Below, piece by piece: positions 11,439-21,041 of a DNA stretch of 64,000 nt. Both the position numbers and the translations under genes were made by a program. This stretch comes from Anaerotignum faecicola (GTDB taxonomy: Bacteria; Bacillota; Clostridia; Lachnospirales; Anaerotignaceae), in contig NZ_BHVZ01000010.1 in assembly GCF_003865035.1 (NCBI RefSeq), forward strand, positions 1 to 64,000. Direction: 5' to 3'. Numbering within the stretch: position 1 is the first letter of the stretch; every line of letters starts with the position of its first letter. The notes below the pieces were generated by a model. The model was not told the origin of the DNA and ran no database searches. It saw only the letters and a list, made by a program, of their open reading frames with translations.

Positions 11439-13373
11439 TTATTTTGCCTCCTTTGTATAGTTCAGCAGACCGCCTGCGAGCAGAATGTCGCACTGTCTTG
11501 CGGAAATATTCAGTCTTGTGGGAATTTCTTCGCCGGTACGCACCAGTGTTACCATTACGTTCTGTCCCTCTACTGCGCCTTTGATCTGGTCTGCGGCATA
11601 TTTGATGACAAATTCGTCCCCAAGGCGAATGTTGTCATAGTCCCATTCGTTTACGAATACCAGAGGCAGGATACCGTTGTTAATCAGGTTTGCCATGTGG
11701 ATACGCGCGAAGGATTTTGCGATGACACCCTTTACGCCAAGCTGCAGGGGAGCCAGTGCTGCATGCTCGCGGCTGGAGCCCTGCCCGTAGTTCTGCCCTG
11801 CGATGATAAAGCCGCCGCCTGCCGCCTTCGCTCTTGCGGGGAACTCAGGATCACAGGGGGTCAGGCAGTAATCTGCCAGATAGGGTACGTTGGAACGGAA
11901 GGGCAGAAGCTTCGCATTGGAGGGCATAATGTGGTCTGTTGTGATGTTGTCCTCTACCTTAATCAGCGCGCCGCCCTTGATTTCCTTGGGTACCTTTGTA
12001 TTCTTGGGGAAGGGCTGAATATTCGGGCCTCTGACAACCTTCACACATTCGCCTTCAGGTGCAGGAGGAATGATGAGGTTATCGTTTACCATGAAATGCG
12101 CAGGCATGGAAACCAGAGGGGCTTCTCCCAGTGTATGGGGATCTGTTACAACGCCTGCCAGTGCGGATGCAACCGCTGTTTCGGGGCTGACGATATAAAC
12201 CTGCGCGGATTTTGTCCCGCTTCTGCCTTCAAAGTTTCTGTTGATGGTACGCAGGGAAACCGCATTCGTTGCAGGAGCCTGCCCCATGCCGATGCAGGGG
12301 CCACAGCCACATTCCAGAATACGCGCGCCTGCGGAAATAATATCTGCTAGTGCGCCGTTTGCCGCCAGCATATTCATAACCTGCTTGGAGCCGGGCGCGA
12401 TAACCAGACTGACATCGGGATGAACGGATTTTCCTTTTAAGAGTGCCGCAACCGTCATCATATCGGTATAAGAGGAATTGGTGCAGGAGCCGATTGCAAC
12501 CTGATCCACCTTCAGACCTGCAACATCCTTTACCTGCTTGATATTATCGGGGGAATGAGGGCAGGCAACCAGAGGTGCGATTTCATCCAGAGCAATCGTT
12601 ACTTCCTCATCATAGGTTGCATCTGCGTCAGCGGAAAGCTCTATCCAATCCTCGCCGCGTCCCTGCGCGTCAAGGAATTTCTTTGTCACCTCGTCAGAAG
12701 GGAATACGGATGTAGTTGCGCCCAGCTCTGCGCCCATGTTTGTGATGGTTGCTCTCTGGGGAACGGAAAGCGTCTTTACGCCTTCACCTGCGTATTCCAT
12801 CACCTTGCCGACACCGCCTTTAACGGACAGGCGGCGCAGTACCTCAAGAATAACGTCCTTCGCGGTTACCCAGGGGGAAAGCTTGCCTGTCAGGTTCACA
12901 CGGCAAACCTTGGGCATAGCCAGATAATACGCACCGCCGCCCATTGCAACGGCTACATCCAGACCGCCTGCGCCAATCGCAAGCATCCCGATGCCGCCGC
13001 CTGTAGGGGTGTGGCTGTCAGAGCCAAGCAGGGTTTTGCCGGGCTTGCCGAAGCGCTCCAGATGCACCTGATGACAGATGCCGTTGCCGGGCTTGGAGAA
13101 ATAAATCCCATGCTTGCTTGTCACTGTCTGGATATATTTATGGTCATCTGCGTTTTCAAAGCCTGTCTGCAGGGTGTTGTGGTCGATGTAAGCAACAGAT
13201 TTCTCTGTTTTGACACGGGGAATCCCAATGGCTTCAAACTGCAGATACGCCATGGTACCTGTGGAGTCCTGTGTCAGTGTCTGGTCGATTTTGATGGCGA
13301 TTTCCTTCCCTGCCACCATTTCACCGGATACCAGATGGTTTTTAATCAGTTTTTCGGTAATATTCATTCCCAT
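11439..13373 (-). CDS. Aconitate hydratase
   Basis: 4Fe-4S enzyme isomerising citrate to isocitrate via cis-aconitate. The 644-aa form is compact, common in clostridia and near the mitochondrial type. Cluster ligands are visible in [11 protein letters not shown] and [13 protein letters not shown]; the swivel domain has [21 protein letters not shown] lies 8 nt before the ATG at 13373 (MGMNITEK). It is the middle gene of the citrate-to-2-oxoglutarate operon, 58 nt after Re-citrate synthase and tightly followed by isocitrate dehydrogenase. Confidence 0.95.
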   Translation of the reverse strand: MGMNITEKLIKNHLVSGEMVAGKEIAIKIDQTLTQDSTGTMAYLQFEAIGIPRVKTEKSVAYIDHNTLQTGFENADDHKYIQTVTSKHGIYFSKPGNGICHQVHLERFGKPGKTLLGSDSHTPTGGGIGMLAIGAGGLDVAVAMGGGAYYLAMPKVCRVNLTGKLSPWVTAKDVILEVLRRLSVKGGVGKVMEYAGEGVKTLSVPQRATITNMGAELGATTSVFPSDEVTKKFLDAQGRGEDWIELSADADATYDEEVTIALDEIAPLVACPHSPDNIKQVKDVAGLKVDQVAIGSCTNSSYTDMMTVAALLKGKSVHPDVSLVIAPGSKQVMNMLAANGALADIISAGARILECGCGPCIGMGQAPATNAVSLRTINRNFEGRSGTKSAQVYIVSPETAVASALAGVVTDPHTLGEAPLVSMPAHFMVNDNLIIPPAPEGECVKVVRGPNIQPFPKNTKVPKEIKGGALIKVEDNITTDHIMPSNAKLLPFRSNVPYLADYCLTPCDPEFPARAKAAGGGFIIAGQNYGQGSSREHAALAPLQLGVKGVIAKSFARIHMANLINNGILPLVFVNEWDYDNIRLGDEFVIKYAADQIKGAVEGQNVMVTLVRTGEEIPTRLNISARQCDILLAGGLLNYTKEAK

Positions 13374-13431
13374 ATTCTCTTCCTCCTAAGAAAACTGTTT
13401 GATGAAATTTTATTTTTTTAACAAATCCTTC

Positions 13432-14817
13432 TTACAGAAGCCCTGCCTGCTTTGCCAGCTCCGGCAGAAGCGCGCATGTGGCTGCCTCCATCTCTTCCTC
13501 ACTGATGAAGGTCATACGTCCGTCGCTGTACTGCTTATCTACCCATTCCTTGAGGATAGCAGTGCGAGGGTCATTCTTGCTGATTTTGCTTTCGCCCTCC
13601 AGATGCAATGTCTGGTTCAGCCAGTATGCAACGCCGGCAAGACCGGAGTTTTTGTTGACCTCTACGCTGAGGGGGCGGTTCAGCAGCTTTGCTGTATTGA
13701 AGATGTTATAAATTTCCTCATCCTTCGCAACGCCGTCTGCGTGAATACCGGCTCTGGTTACATTAAAGTCACGCCCGACGAAGGGGGTGCGAGAGGGGAT
13801 TTTATAGCCAAGCTCTTTTTCATAAAATTCTGCGATTTCCGTAATGACAGTAGGGTCCATGCCATCTAATGTTCCTCTCAGGGAAGCATATTCCATTACC
13901 ATTGCTTCGAGAGGGGTGTTGCCTGTGCGTTCTCCGATGCCTAAGAGAGAGCAGTTTACGGAGGAGCAGCCATACAGCCATGCCGTTGTGGAATTGACAA
14001 CCGCCTTATAGAAATCGTTATGCCCATGCCATTCCAGTAATTCGGAAGGGATCTGCGCAAAGTGGTTTACACCATAAATGATACCGCCGACAGAACGGGG
14101 CAGGGTAGCACCGGGGTAAGGCACGCCGTAGCCCATCGTATCACAGAAGCGGATTTTTACGGGCAGCTGATATTTATCCATCAGCTTTTTCAGCTCCGTT
14201 GCAAAGGGAACCACGCAGCCATAGAAATCGGCTCTTGTGACATCCTCAAAATGGCAGCGAGGGGTAATGCCCATATCCAGAGCAGCCTCTACAATTTCCA
14301 GATAGCCGTCGATTGCCTGCTTTCTGGTTTTGTGCAGCTTATTGAAAATATGATAGTCGGAGCAGGAAACCAGAATCCCACATTCGGGCATCCCCATTTC
14401 CTTGACCAGCTTGAAGTCCTCCTTAGTGGCACGAATCCATCCTGTGATTTCGGGGAATTCATAGCCCAGCTCGCGGCATGCTTCGATCGCCCTGCGGTCA
14501 TTTTCGCTGTACAGGAAAAATTCGCACTGTCTGATTTTGCCCTTGGGGCCGCCTAAGCGGTGCAGCATATCATACAGCGTTGCGATCTGCTTTGCCGTAT
14601 AGGGAGCGCGAGACTGCTGCCCATCACGGAAGGTGGTATCTGTCAGCCAGATTTTCTCAGGCACATTCATGGGTACCTGACGGTAGTTGAACGTAACCTT
14701 CGGCACTTCGTCATAGCTGTAGTTATCACGATACAGGTTAGGCTCAGGAATATCCTGAAGGCTGTATTTATAGCGCCTGAGTTCCAAGAGATTGGTTTTG
14801 TCGTTATAAGTGATCAA
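13432..14817 (-). CDS. Re-type citrate synthase
   Basis: HMGL-like TIM-barrel enzyme of the 2-isopropylmalate/homocitrate synthase superfamily. TDTTFRDGQQSRAPY (about residues 60-75) holds the catalytic Arg/Asp, and HGHNDFYKAV the metal-binding His pair. Overall sequence and context (aconitase and isocitrate dehydrogenase follow) match the Re-face-specific citrate synthase known from Clostridium kluyveri, which condenses acetyl-CoA and oxaloacetate in anaerobes lacking the usual Si enzyme. I place the start at TTG 14817, 8 nt after GAAGGAG, giving 461 aa; an in-frame ATG at 14901 would put the RBS inside the gene and abut the promoter. Homocitrate synthase is a less likely alternative. Confidence 0.87.
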   Translation of the reverse strand: MITYNDKTNLLELRRYKYSLQDIPEPNLYRDNYSYDEVPKVTFNYRQVPMNVPEKIWLTDTTFRDGQQSRAPYTAKQIATLYDMLHRLGGPKGKIRQCEFFLYSENDRRAIEACRELGYEFPEITGWIRATKEDFKLVKEMGMPECGILVSCSDYHIFNKLHKTRKQAIDGYLEIVEAALDMGITPRCHFEDVTRADFYGCVVPFATELKKLMDKYQLPVKIRFCDTMGYGVPYPGATLPRSVGGIIYGVNHFAQIPSELLEWHGHNDFYKAVVNSTTAWLYGCSSVNCSLLGIGERTGNTPLEAMVMEYASLRGTLDGMDPTVITEIAEFYEKELGYKIPSRTPFVGRDFNVTRAGIHADGVAKDEEIYNIFNTAKLLNRPLSVEVNKNSGLAGVAYWLNQTLHLEGESKISKNDPRTAILKEWVDKQYSDGRMTFISEEEMEAATCALLPELAKQAGLL

Positions 14818-14891
14818 AGTTCTCACTCCTTCTATCTGGATTTGTTTATCATACAAAAACAAGTGCTTTGCGTGATATTTTATATTTATAG

Positions 14892-14920
14892 AATATATCA
14901 ATCATAGTGCCGTCTGTCAA
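14892..14920 (-). promoter_or_regulatory. Promoter of the Re-citrate synthase operon
   Basis: Read leftward: perfect -35 TTGACA (14915-14920), 17-bp spacer, -10 TATATT (14892-14897). The leader to the TTG start is about 65 nt. Its position supports the short start, because the longer ORF would begin at the expected transcript start. Confidence 0.8.
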
Positions 14921-15135
14921 GAGAAAACGATAAAAAAATTGAATATGTGACAAAATGATTAAAAATCAGGTTTTATTTGAATTTACAAGGTTTTTTAAAA
15001 AATATAATAAAATTTTTTCTATAGAAAACAATAAATTATTTCGATATATTAGTTTTTGTCCTAGAAAATAATTCGGAAATTCTATAGATAAATTATGATA
15101 GATTTTCTGTTTTTGCAAGAAGGTCGTTGATTTTG
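14921..15135. other. AT-rich divergent intergenic region with palindromes
   Basis: No gene seen. A perfect 14-bp palindrome TTTTCTATAGAAAA lies at 15015-15028, and a second TCTATAGA core at 15081-15088, about 60 nt apart. Both are upstream of the leftward citrate operon promoter and of the rightward esterase, so they could be operator sites; the regulator is unknown. Confidence 0.35.
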
Positions 15136-15156
15136 CGTGAAAAATAGGGAGACCTG

Positions 15157-15165
15157 TGCTATACT
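15157..15165 (+). promoter_or_regulatory. Extended -10 promoter of the esterase gene
   Basis: TGc-TATACT at 15157-15165, with only a poor -35 match upstream. It lies 23 nt before the ATG and within 8 nt of the RBS TAGGAGTGAG, so the leader would be very short. Confidence 0.45.
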
Positions 15166-15188
15166 CAGAAAAGATAGGAGTGAGGCGT

Positions 15189-15947
15189 ATGATTGAGCGA
15201 TTTCCCGTTTGGGCACCCGGGGAGCATGGCATGGAGCGGCGGAGGGTTTATATCTACCTGCCCGATGAATATTACGAGAAGCCCAAGCGACAGTATCCTG
15301 TTTTATACATGTTTGATGGGCATAATGTTTTTTATGATGAAGATGCTACCTACGGCAAAAGCTGGGGGATGGAGCAGTATTTGCAGAAAAGCGGCAGAAA
15401 GCTGATGGTGGTTGCGCTGGAATCGAGCCGCGCGCCTGATTATGGCAGACTAAAGGAATATGCCCCTTTTTCGTTTACCACAGAGGAAACGGGCGGAATT
15501 ATAGGCAACGGGGATATCACTATGGATTGGATTGTCCATGTTCTCAAGCGGACAGTAGATACCCAGTACCGCACCAAGGCAGACCGCAGGCATACCTTTC
15601 TGGCAGGCTCCTCTATGGGAGGACTTATGACACTTTATGGGCTTCTGGCGTATCCGGAGGTCTTTTCGCGCGGTGCGGCACTCTCGCCTTCACTCTGGAT
15701 TGATGCGGAAAAGGTCAAGGCGATGATTCGGCATGCCAGAGTGAAACGAAATACTGTGCTTTATATGGATTACGGCGCACTGGAATTTGCCGATCATCCG
15801 CACAGCCGCAGTCTCTTTGCGGAAGTCAGTGCATTGCTGATAGAAAAGCGTGTTCTGCTCAATAGTCGTATTGTTCCGCGGGGAACACACTGCGAAGCAA
15901 GCTGGGAAAAGCAGATTCCGTTTTTTATGAAAACGCTGTTTGAATAA
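15189..15947 (+). CDS. Alpha/beta hydrolase, putative esterase (esterase D/Fes-like)
   Basis: Predicted serine hydrolase of 252 aa with no signal peptide, hence cytoplasmic. The nucleophile elbow GSSMGGL is near residue 149 and a late conserved His (GTHCEASWEKQIPFF) near residue 234 completes the triad. The N-terminal YLPDEYYE...PVLYMFDGHNVF pattern is that of the putative esterase family (PF00756). The ATG at 15189 follows TAGGAG; an upstream GTG overlaps the promoter. It is 38 nt before an ATP-grasp gene, probably one transcript. Substrate unknown. Confidence 0.88.
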   Translation: MIERFPVWAPGEHGMERRRVYIYLPDEYYEKPKRQYPVLYMFDGHNVFYDEDATYGKSWGMEQYLQKSGRKLMVVALESSRAPDYGRLKEYAPFSFTTEETGGIIGNGDITMDWIVHVLKRTVDTQYRTKADRRHTFLAGSSMGGLMTLYGLLAYPEVFSRGAALSPSLWIDAEKVKAMIRHARVKRNTVLYMDYGALEFADHPHSRSLFAEVSALLIEKRVLLNSRIVPRGTHCEASWEKQIPFFMKTLFE

Positions 15948-15985
15948 GGCGTAATCCGAACAAAAGATAACAGGAGGGATGTTCT

Positions 15986-17179
15986 ATGAAAAATTTTGTA
16001 TTTCTTTCCCCGAATTTCCCAACAAATTATTGGAAATTCTGTAAAGAGCTGAAGGAAAACGGCATGCGCGTACTGGGCATTGGCGATGAACCGTATGAGC
16101 AGCTGGATGAGAATGTGAAAAACAGCCTGCACGAATATTACAAGGTTGGCAGTCTGGAAAATTATGATGAGGTCTATCGTGCGGTTGCCTTTTTTGCCTT
16201 TAAATACGGGCGGATTGACTGGCTGGAAAGCAATAACGAATACTGGCTGGAGCAGGATGCTAAGCTGCGGACGGATTTCAATATTACCACAGGCTTTCAG
16301 GTGCAGGATATGCCGCGGATGAAATATAAATCCAAAATGAAGGAAGCATACAGAGAGGCAGGGCTTGCAGTCGCGCGCTATACCCTTGTGGAAAGCATGG
16401 AGGACTGCCGCCGCTTTGTTGCCGAGGCCGGCTATCCCGTTGTGGCAAAGCCGGATAACGGCGTGGGTGCCTCCCATAATTTCAAGATTACGAATGACGA
16501 GGAGCTTGCGGCGTTCTATAAGCAGCGTCACGAAGGGGTTGTCTATATCATGGAGGAGTTTGTCAATGGTGAGGTCTGCTCCTATGATGCCATTATTGAT
16601 TCCAAGGGGAATATTCTTTTTGAAACGGGCAACGTAACCCCCGGCTCCATCATGGATATGGTCAACCAAAGCGATGACTGCAAATTCTATATCGTGAAGG
16701 ATTTGCCTGAGGACACCAAACGGGCAGGGCGCGCCACGGTGAAAGCCTTTGGCGTGAAAAGCCGCTTTGTGCATTTTGAATTTTTCCGTCTGCGTCAGGA
16801 CCAGAAGGGATTAGGCAGGAGGGGCGAAATTATGGCGCTTGAGGTCAATATGCGTCCCTGCGGCGGCTTTGGTCCCGATATGATGGACTATGCAAACAGT
16901 ACGGATGTCTATAAAATCTGGGCGGATATGATTGCCTTCGACCGCTCCACAAAGTCGGAGGGAGCGCATGCGTTCTGCGCCTATGTCGGCAGAAGGGATG
17001 GCAAGCAGTATCAGCTCAGCCACGAAGAAATCCTCTCGCACTATGGGGATGCTGTCCGTATGTCCGGTCGCCTGCCGGATGCGCTGAGTGTTGCCATGGG
17101 CAATCAGTTCTATATGGCAACCTTCCCCGAAATGGCGGAGGTAGAAGCATTTTTTGCCGCAGTCTCGGCATTGGTGTAA
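15986..17179 (+). CDS. ATP-grasp domain protein
   Basis: Predicted ATP-dependent carboxylate-amine/thiol ligase of 397 aa. Residues 1 to about 110 form a pre-ATP-grasp Rossmann-like domain (FVFLSPNFPTNYW). The central ATP-grasp fold has PVVAKPDNGVGASHNFKI and MEEFVNGEVCSYDAII, and metal-ligand residues appear in EVNMRPCGGFGPDMMDY. Relatives resemble carbamoyl-phosphate synthase and biotin carboxylase domains, but no specific substrate can be assigned. It is co-transcribed with the upstream esterase and closed by a strong terminator. Confidence 0.85.
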   Translation: MKNFVFLSPNFPTNYWKFCKELKENGMRVLGIGDEPYEQLDENVKNSLHEYYKVGSLENYDEVYRAVAFFAFKYGRIDWLESNNEYWLEQDAKLRTDFNITTGFQVQDMPRMKYKSKMKEAYREAGLAVARYTLVESMEDCRRFVAEAGYPVVAKPDNGVGASHNFKITNDEELAAFYKQRHEGVVYIMEEFVNGEVCSYDAIIDSKGNILFETGNVTPGSIMDMVNQSDDCKFYIVKDLPEDTKRAGRATVKAFGVKSRFVHFEFFRLRQDQKGLGRRGEIMALEVNMRPCGGFGPDMMDYANSTDVYKIWADMIAFDRSTKSEGAHAFCAYVGRRDGKQYQLSHEEILSHYGDAVRMSGRLPDALSVAMGNQFYMATFPEMAEVEAFFAAVSALV

Positions 17180-17200
17180 AATTTTTTGATACGCATAAAT

Positions 17201-17245
17201 AAAAAACGCCGTGAGAGAAGATTGTTCTCTGATACGGCGTTTTTG
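17201..17245 (+). terminator. Terminator of the esterase/ATP-grasp operon
   Basis: Long interrupted stem aaaaacgccgt ... agagaa / ttctct ... acggcgttttt followed by T-rich sequence. The leading A-run lets it act leftward too. Confidence 0.88.
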
Positions 17246-17318
17246 TTGTTTATTCGGAAATTCATCTGACAGGAATGGAAATCTCCATCAGAAATTTTTC
17301 ATAGAATTTCCATGAACC

Positions 17319-18677
17319 TCATGCGCTCTCTGCTGCCGGATTTTTCCCTCGGCAAAATTTCAGATAGAAAAGGATGCAGAGCATTACGGAAAGCAGAGAA
17401 CCGCCTGCCGAAGCCAGCCCCATCGGGAACAGCGTATCGGGGAAGAGCATGGAAGCAAGATAGGACCCCGGTACACGCACAAGCAAAACCGAACTGATGT
17501 TGTGCAGGAAGGAAAGAACCGACTTGCCGCAGGCGCAGAAATAGCCGCTGAAGCTAAAATGAATCCCTGCAAAAACGCAGTCGAGGATATAGCTGCGCAG
17601 GTATTGTCCGCCGAAGCGAATGACCTCTGCGCCGCCTGCCGCCTGTCGGTCGGTAAAGAGTGCGACAAGCTGTTCCGCGCAGAGCTGTACCCCGATGCAG
17701 ACGCAAAGCCCGAAGCCAACGGTAATGCAGATGGCATAGCGTAGGGTCTGTACAGCGCGTTCCGGCTTGCCTGCCCCGATGTTCTGCGCCCCCAGTGCCG
17801 AAACGGTGGAAAGCATGGAAGAGGGGACAAGGAACACAAACCCGATGATTTTTTCTACAATCCCGACTGCCGCAGCATCGTTCAGCCCTCTGCGGTTTGC
17901 AATAATCGTAATCACGATAAACGCAATCTGAATTAGCCCGTCCTGCAGGGCAACAGGTACACCAATCTGCAAAATCTGCCCCACAACAGGGCGGCGCGGA
18001 TGGAAGTCCCCCTTGGAAAGAGAAATGCTTTTCCGCCTCAGAATCATAAACAGAGAAACCGCTACACTGATGGTCTGCGCAAGGGTTGTGCCGAGTGCCG
18101 CACCGGCAGGACCGAAGTCAAGCGCGCCAATGAAAAGATAATCCAGTGCGATATTTGCCGCGCACGCAATTGCAATGAAATACATCGGGCTTTTGCTGTC
18201 ACCCATGCCACGGAAAATGGAGCTGATGATGTTATATGCCGTAATAAAGGGAATCCCCAGAAAGCAAATGGTCAGATATGCAACTGTGCCGTCTACCGCC
18301 TCCGCAGGGGTGGACATTACACCGACAATCGGGCGCACCAGAAGCAGCAGCACGACCGTCAGCACAATGGAAAGCCCAAAAAAGAGCGTCACAGTGTTGC
18401 CGACGTTTTCTGAAATCTGCTTATGGTTTCTGCCGCCCACTGCGCGCGCAATGCTGACGGTTGTTCCCATCGCAAGCCCTACGAGCATAACGGTCAGCAT
18501 GTGCATCACCTGCGAGCCGATGGAAACGGCGGTTGTGCTAGCAACCCCGTCAAATTGCCCGATGATGAATAAATCCGCCATGCCGTAAAGCGTCTGTAAG
18601 AAATAAGAAAGCAGATAGGGCAGGGAGAATATGAGTATATTTTTACCGACACTGCCGGTGGTAAGGTTTCTTTCCAT
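17319..18677 (-). CDS. MATE family efflux transporter
   Basis: Integral membrane antiporter of 452 aa, about 12 transmembrane helices arranged as two MatE halves (N-terminal LTTGSVGKNILIFSLPYLLSYF; second half begins near residue 235, GQILQIGVPVALQDG). MATE proteins use Na+ or H+ gradients to export drugs or metabolites; substrate unpredictable here. AAAGGAG lies 7 nt before the ATG. It is monocistronic, convergent with the ATP-grasp operon. Confidence 0.92.
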   Translation of the reverse strand: MERNLTTGSVGKNILIFSLPYLLSYFLQTLYGMADLFIIGQFDGVASTTAVSIGSQVMHMLTVMLVGLAMGTTVSIARAVGGRNHKQISENVGNTVTLFFGLSIVLTVVLLLLVRPIVGVMSTPAEAVDGTVAYLTICFLGIPFITAYNIISSIFRGMGDSKSPMYFIAIACAANIALDYLFIGALDFGPAGAALGTTLAQTISVAVSLFMILRRKSISLSKGDFHPRRPVVGQILQIGVPVALQDGLIQIAFIVITIIANRRGLNDAAAVGIVEKIIGFVFLVPSSMLSTVSALGAQNIGAGKPERAVQTLRYAICITVGFGLCVCIGVQLCAEQLVALFTDRQAAGGAEVIRFGGQYLRSYILDCVFAGIHFSFSGYFCACGKSVLSFLHNISSVLLVRVPGSYLASMLFPDTLFPMGLASAGGSLLSVMLCILFYLKFCRGKNPAAESA

Positions 18678-18814
18678 AGGGAACTCCTTTCGTTGCTTTA
18701 AAAAATCTTTTGTATATGGTATATGCTTTTGTAAAAATACATAAAATTTATATGTTTACATTAAACGCTACAACTATTGCAGAGTCAAGAGTTTTTGCCA
18801 AAAACAGGGTTCAA

Positions 18815-18858
18815 AAGAAAAAGAGCCTTCCGATTTTGTATTTAATCAGAAGGTTCTT
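18815..18858 (-). terminator. Terminator of the LTA-synthase-like gene
   Basis: Read leftward: agaaccttctgatt / aatcggaaggctct stem followed by tttttctttt, 13 nt beyond the stop codon. Confidence 0.88.
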
Positions 18859-18870
18859 AATTTTCTGTTT

Positions 18871-20781
18871 TTATTCCTGCTTTTGCTCCTGTGGTAAAAG
18901 TTTTTTCGTCAGATATTGTTCTCCCATCAAATCATCATACGTCAGCAGCTCATGCAGCTTGATATATTTGTTTCTCGTTTCCTCATCACAGCCCTCGGAA
19001 TAAAGATTGTAATACGGGCTGATAACAGGGCAATGCGCATATAAATCCAGAAGGAAATTGCTCCGCAGTGTTTCCGGTGCGCCGATGTAATCATACATCA
19101 GTGCTGTCAGCAGATACGGCGAAACGGGTGTGCCGTCTGCGCGGTATTCGTGCCCTGTATCGTAATTGCTGAATACAACATAGGGCGTGGAGAACATCTG
19201 ATATTTTTCTTCCTCTGTCCAGTTTGCGGCAGTGGTGGAGGTGATTGTGCCGGTGGAGGCATAAACACCGAAATCGTTCCCCAGCGTCGGCAGGTGGTCG
19301 CCATACCAAAGCACAACGGTCGGCTTTTCTCTGTTCATCACGTACTCATACAATCTGCCAAGCTGTGCATCCGAATCGGAAACGCCCTTGCAGTAATTGT
19401 GCAGCAGGTTGCTTTCCTCCTCCGAAAGCGTATCGGAGGTAAAATCAATATTCCATTCGGAGGGGTCAAATTTATTCAGATACAGCCCATGGTTTTCCAT
19501 GGTAATGCCCTGAATGAAAACGCCTTTTTCATGCGGCTGCTCCAGCTGATACATGATTTCCTCCACAAGGCTTTCATCTGTCAGGAAGGGACCGCTGTTG
19601 AAATGCTGCTCTGCGTGTAAATCATATTCCCCCAGCATTTCATCAAAGCCAAGCAGGGGATAGGCGCGGTCACGTTCATAAAATTCCTTCTGATAGGTAT
19701 GAATCCCAATGGTATCATAGCCCTGATTCTTAAATTCGCGTGCATAGGAATAAATATTGTTGAATACATACTGCTGATACGGCACATTGCCGGAGGGCAG
19801 CATACTTGTAGTCATGCCGGTCAGAATCTCAAATTCGGGACGCACCGTGCCGCCGCCGAAGGTGCAGGAAACCATGCTGCCGCCGTGGTTTTCCGCAAGA
19901 ATCCTGCGGTAATTGGGAATCGGGTCCTCTGTAAAGCTCACGTTTTTCAGCGTGGTAGGGTCCCAGAAGGATTCCGAAAGAATCACAATGACATCGGGAT
20001 TCTGAAAATCTGCGCCGCTAGCTTCGTCCGGTTGATATTGTGCAAATGCCTTTTCCAGATATCTCTCACTGTAATTATCCGGGTCACCCATGTTTAAGGA
20101 AGAAAGGTTTAGCACAAAAGCGGTCAGAAAGCCGTTTTCGGTGTAGTTTTTTGTCTGGTCGGTCGGTGCCTCGGAGGAAAGCCCCAACAGGCTGTAATCG
20201 GCTCGTACGGTGCCGTTCATGGTGCAAAGATACAGACACCCCAATAGAATCGGCGCACCAAGCACGCGTTTTTTCCATGCGATTGGAAGTGTCGGACGCA
20301 GAATCGCAAGCACCGTAAGATATGCCACTGTGCCGCCCCAGAGCCACCATAACGGTGTGGGGATTTTCAGCGCAGAAAGAAATGTGGTGAAGCTGTCTGC
20401 ATTTTTTGCCAGCAGCATATCCCAAGGAAGAAAATGCTCCTTGAGGATTTCTGTTTTCAGGAAATCAACCGTCGGCATAATCGTAAATATTAAGCCTGTC
20501 AAAAGTGCTGCCAGGGGAACGTGTTTCCAGAGGCAGACCATCGCCCCGAAGAAAAGATAAATCAGAAGCATCCCTAACAGGAACGCCCCGTAATTTTCCG
20601 TTAAAAGCGTGCGCAGCAACACCGCCGCGCCGTCCTCCCCGGAAAGAAAGGAAATGGCGTTGCCGCTCAGGCTCAGCCAGAGGGGAAACAGCAGCACCAG
20701 CAGCCACATGATGAAGGCGGCAGGCTTATGCGTTTGTATATACGCATCTATTTTTGTACGAATTTCTCGTAATTTTTTCAT
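18871..20781 (-). CDS. LTA synthase family sulfatase-type membrane enzyme
   Basis: Membrane-anchored phosphoglycerol-transferase-like protein of 636 aa. Five predicted helices in residues about 25-195 are followed by an extracellular alkaline phosphatase/sulfatase domain from about residue 245. Metal and catalytic elements visible: VIVILSESFWDPT (Glu ligand), FGGGTVRPEFE (Thr of GGGT as likely nucleophile), WYGDHLPTLG (Asp-His). Family members polymerise or modify wall glycerophosphate polymers from phosphatidylglycerol. The ATG at 20781 has AGAGG 10 nt upstream; the longer frame runs into the promoter. Confidence 0.88.
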   Translation of the reverse strand: MKKLREIRTKIDAYIQTHKPAAFIMWLLVLLFPLWLSLSGNAISFLSGEDGAAVLLRTLLTENYGAFLLGMLLIYLFFGAMVCLWKHVPLAALLTGLIFTIMPTVDFLKTEILKEHFLPWDMLLAKNADSFTTFLSALKIPTPLWWLWGGTVAYLTVLAILRPTLPIAWKKRVLGAPILLGCLYLCTMNGTVRADYSLLGLSSEAPTDQTKNYTENGFLTAFVLNLSSLNMGDPDNYSERYLEKAFAQYQPDEASGADFQNPDVIVILSESFWDPTTLKNVSFTEDPIPNYRRILAENHGGSMVSCTFGGGTVRPEFEILTGMTTSMLPSGNVPYQQYVFNNIYSYAREFKNQGYDTIGIHTYQKEFYERDRAYPLLGFDEMLGEYDLHAEQHFNSGPFLTDESLVEEIMYQLEQPHEKGVFIQGITMENHGLYLNKFDPSEWNIDFTSDTLSEEESNLLHNYCKGVSDSDAQLGRLYEYVMNREKPTVVLWYGDHLPTLGNDFGVYASTGTITSTTAANWTEEEKYQMFSTPYVVFSNYDTGHEYRADGTPVSPYLLTALMYDYIGAPETLRSNFLLDLYAHCPVISPYYNLYSEGCDEETRNKYIKLHELLTYDDLMGEQYLTKKLLPQEQKQE

Positions 20782-20828
20782 GTTTGCAAAACCTCTTTTG
20801 TGTAGATTGATTGAATTTCTAAATGGAT

Positions 20829-20857
20829 ATTTTAACACGATTTTCACGCGTTTTCAA
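20829..20857 (-). promoter_or_regulatory. Promoter of the LTA-synthase-like gene
   Basis: Read leftward: -35 TTGAAA (20852-20857), 17-bp spacer, -10 TAAAAT (20829-20834). Confidence 0.65.
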
Positions 20858-20945
20858 GAAATTGAAGAAGTAAAATTGTGAAATAAGCCAAACGCCTGAT
20901 TTCGTCTTAGGAAGGCACACGATAAAGAAAATTCTGCCTGTTCGC

Positions 20946-20974
20946 TTGACAGGGGATGTTTCGTCCTGTAAAGT
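20946..20974 (+). promoter_or_regulatory. Promoter of the topoisomerase operon
   Basis: Perfect -35 TTGACA (20946-20951), 17-bp spacer, -10 TAAAGT (20969-20974). It excludes the longer in-frame ORF that starts at 20946. Confidence 0.7.
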
Positions 20975-21041
20975 AAAAAATAGTGCCGTAACTGTGCATT
21001 TATTTGCATGCAGATTTCGGCAGAGAACGAGAGGTGGCACC

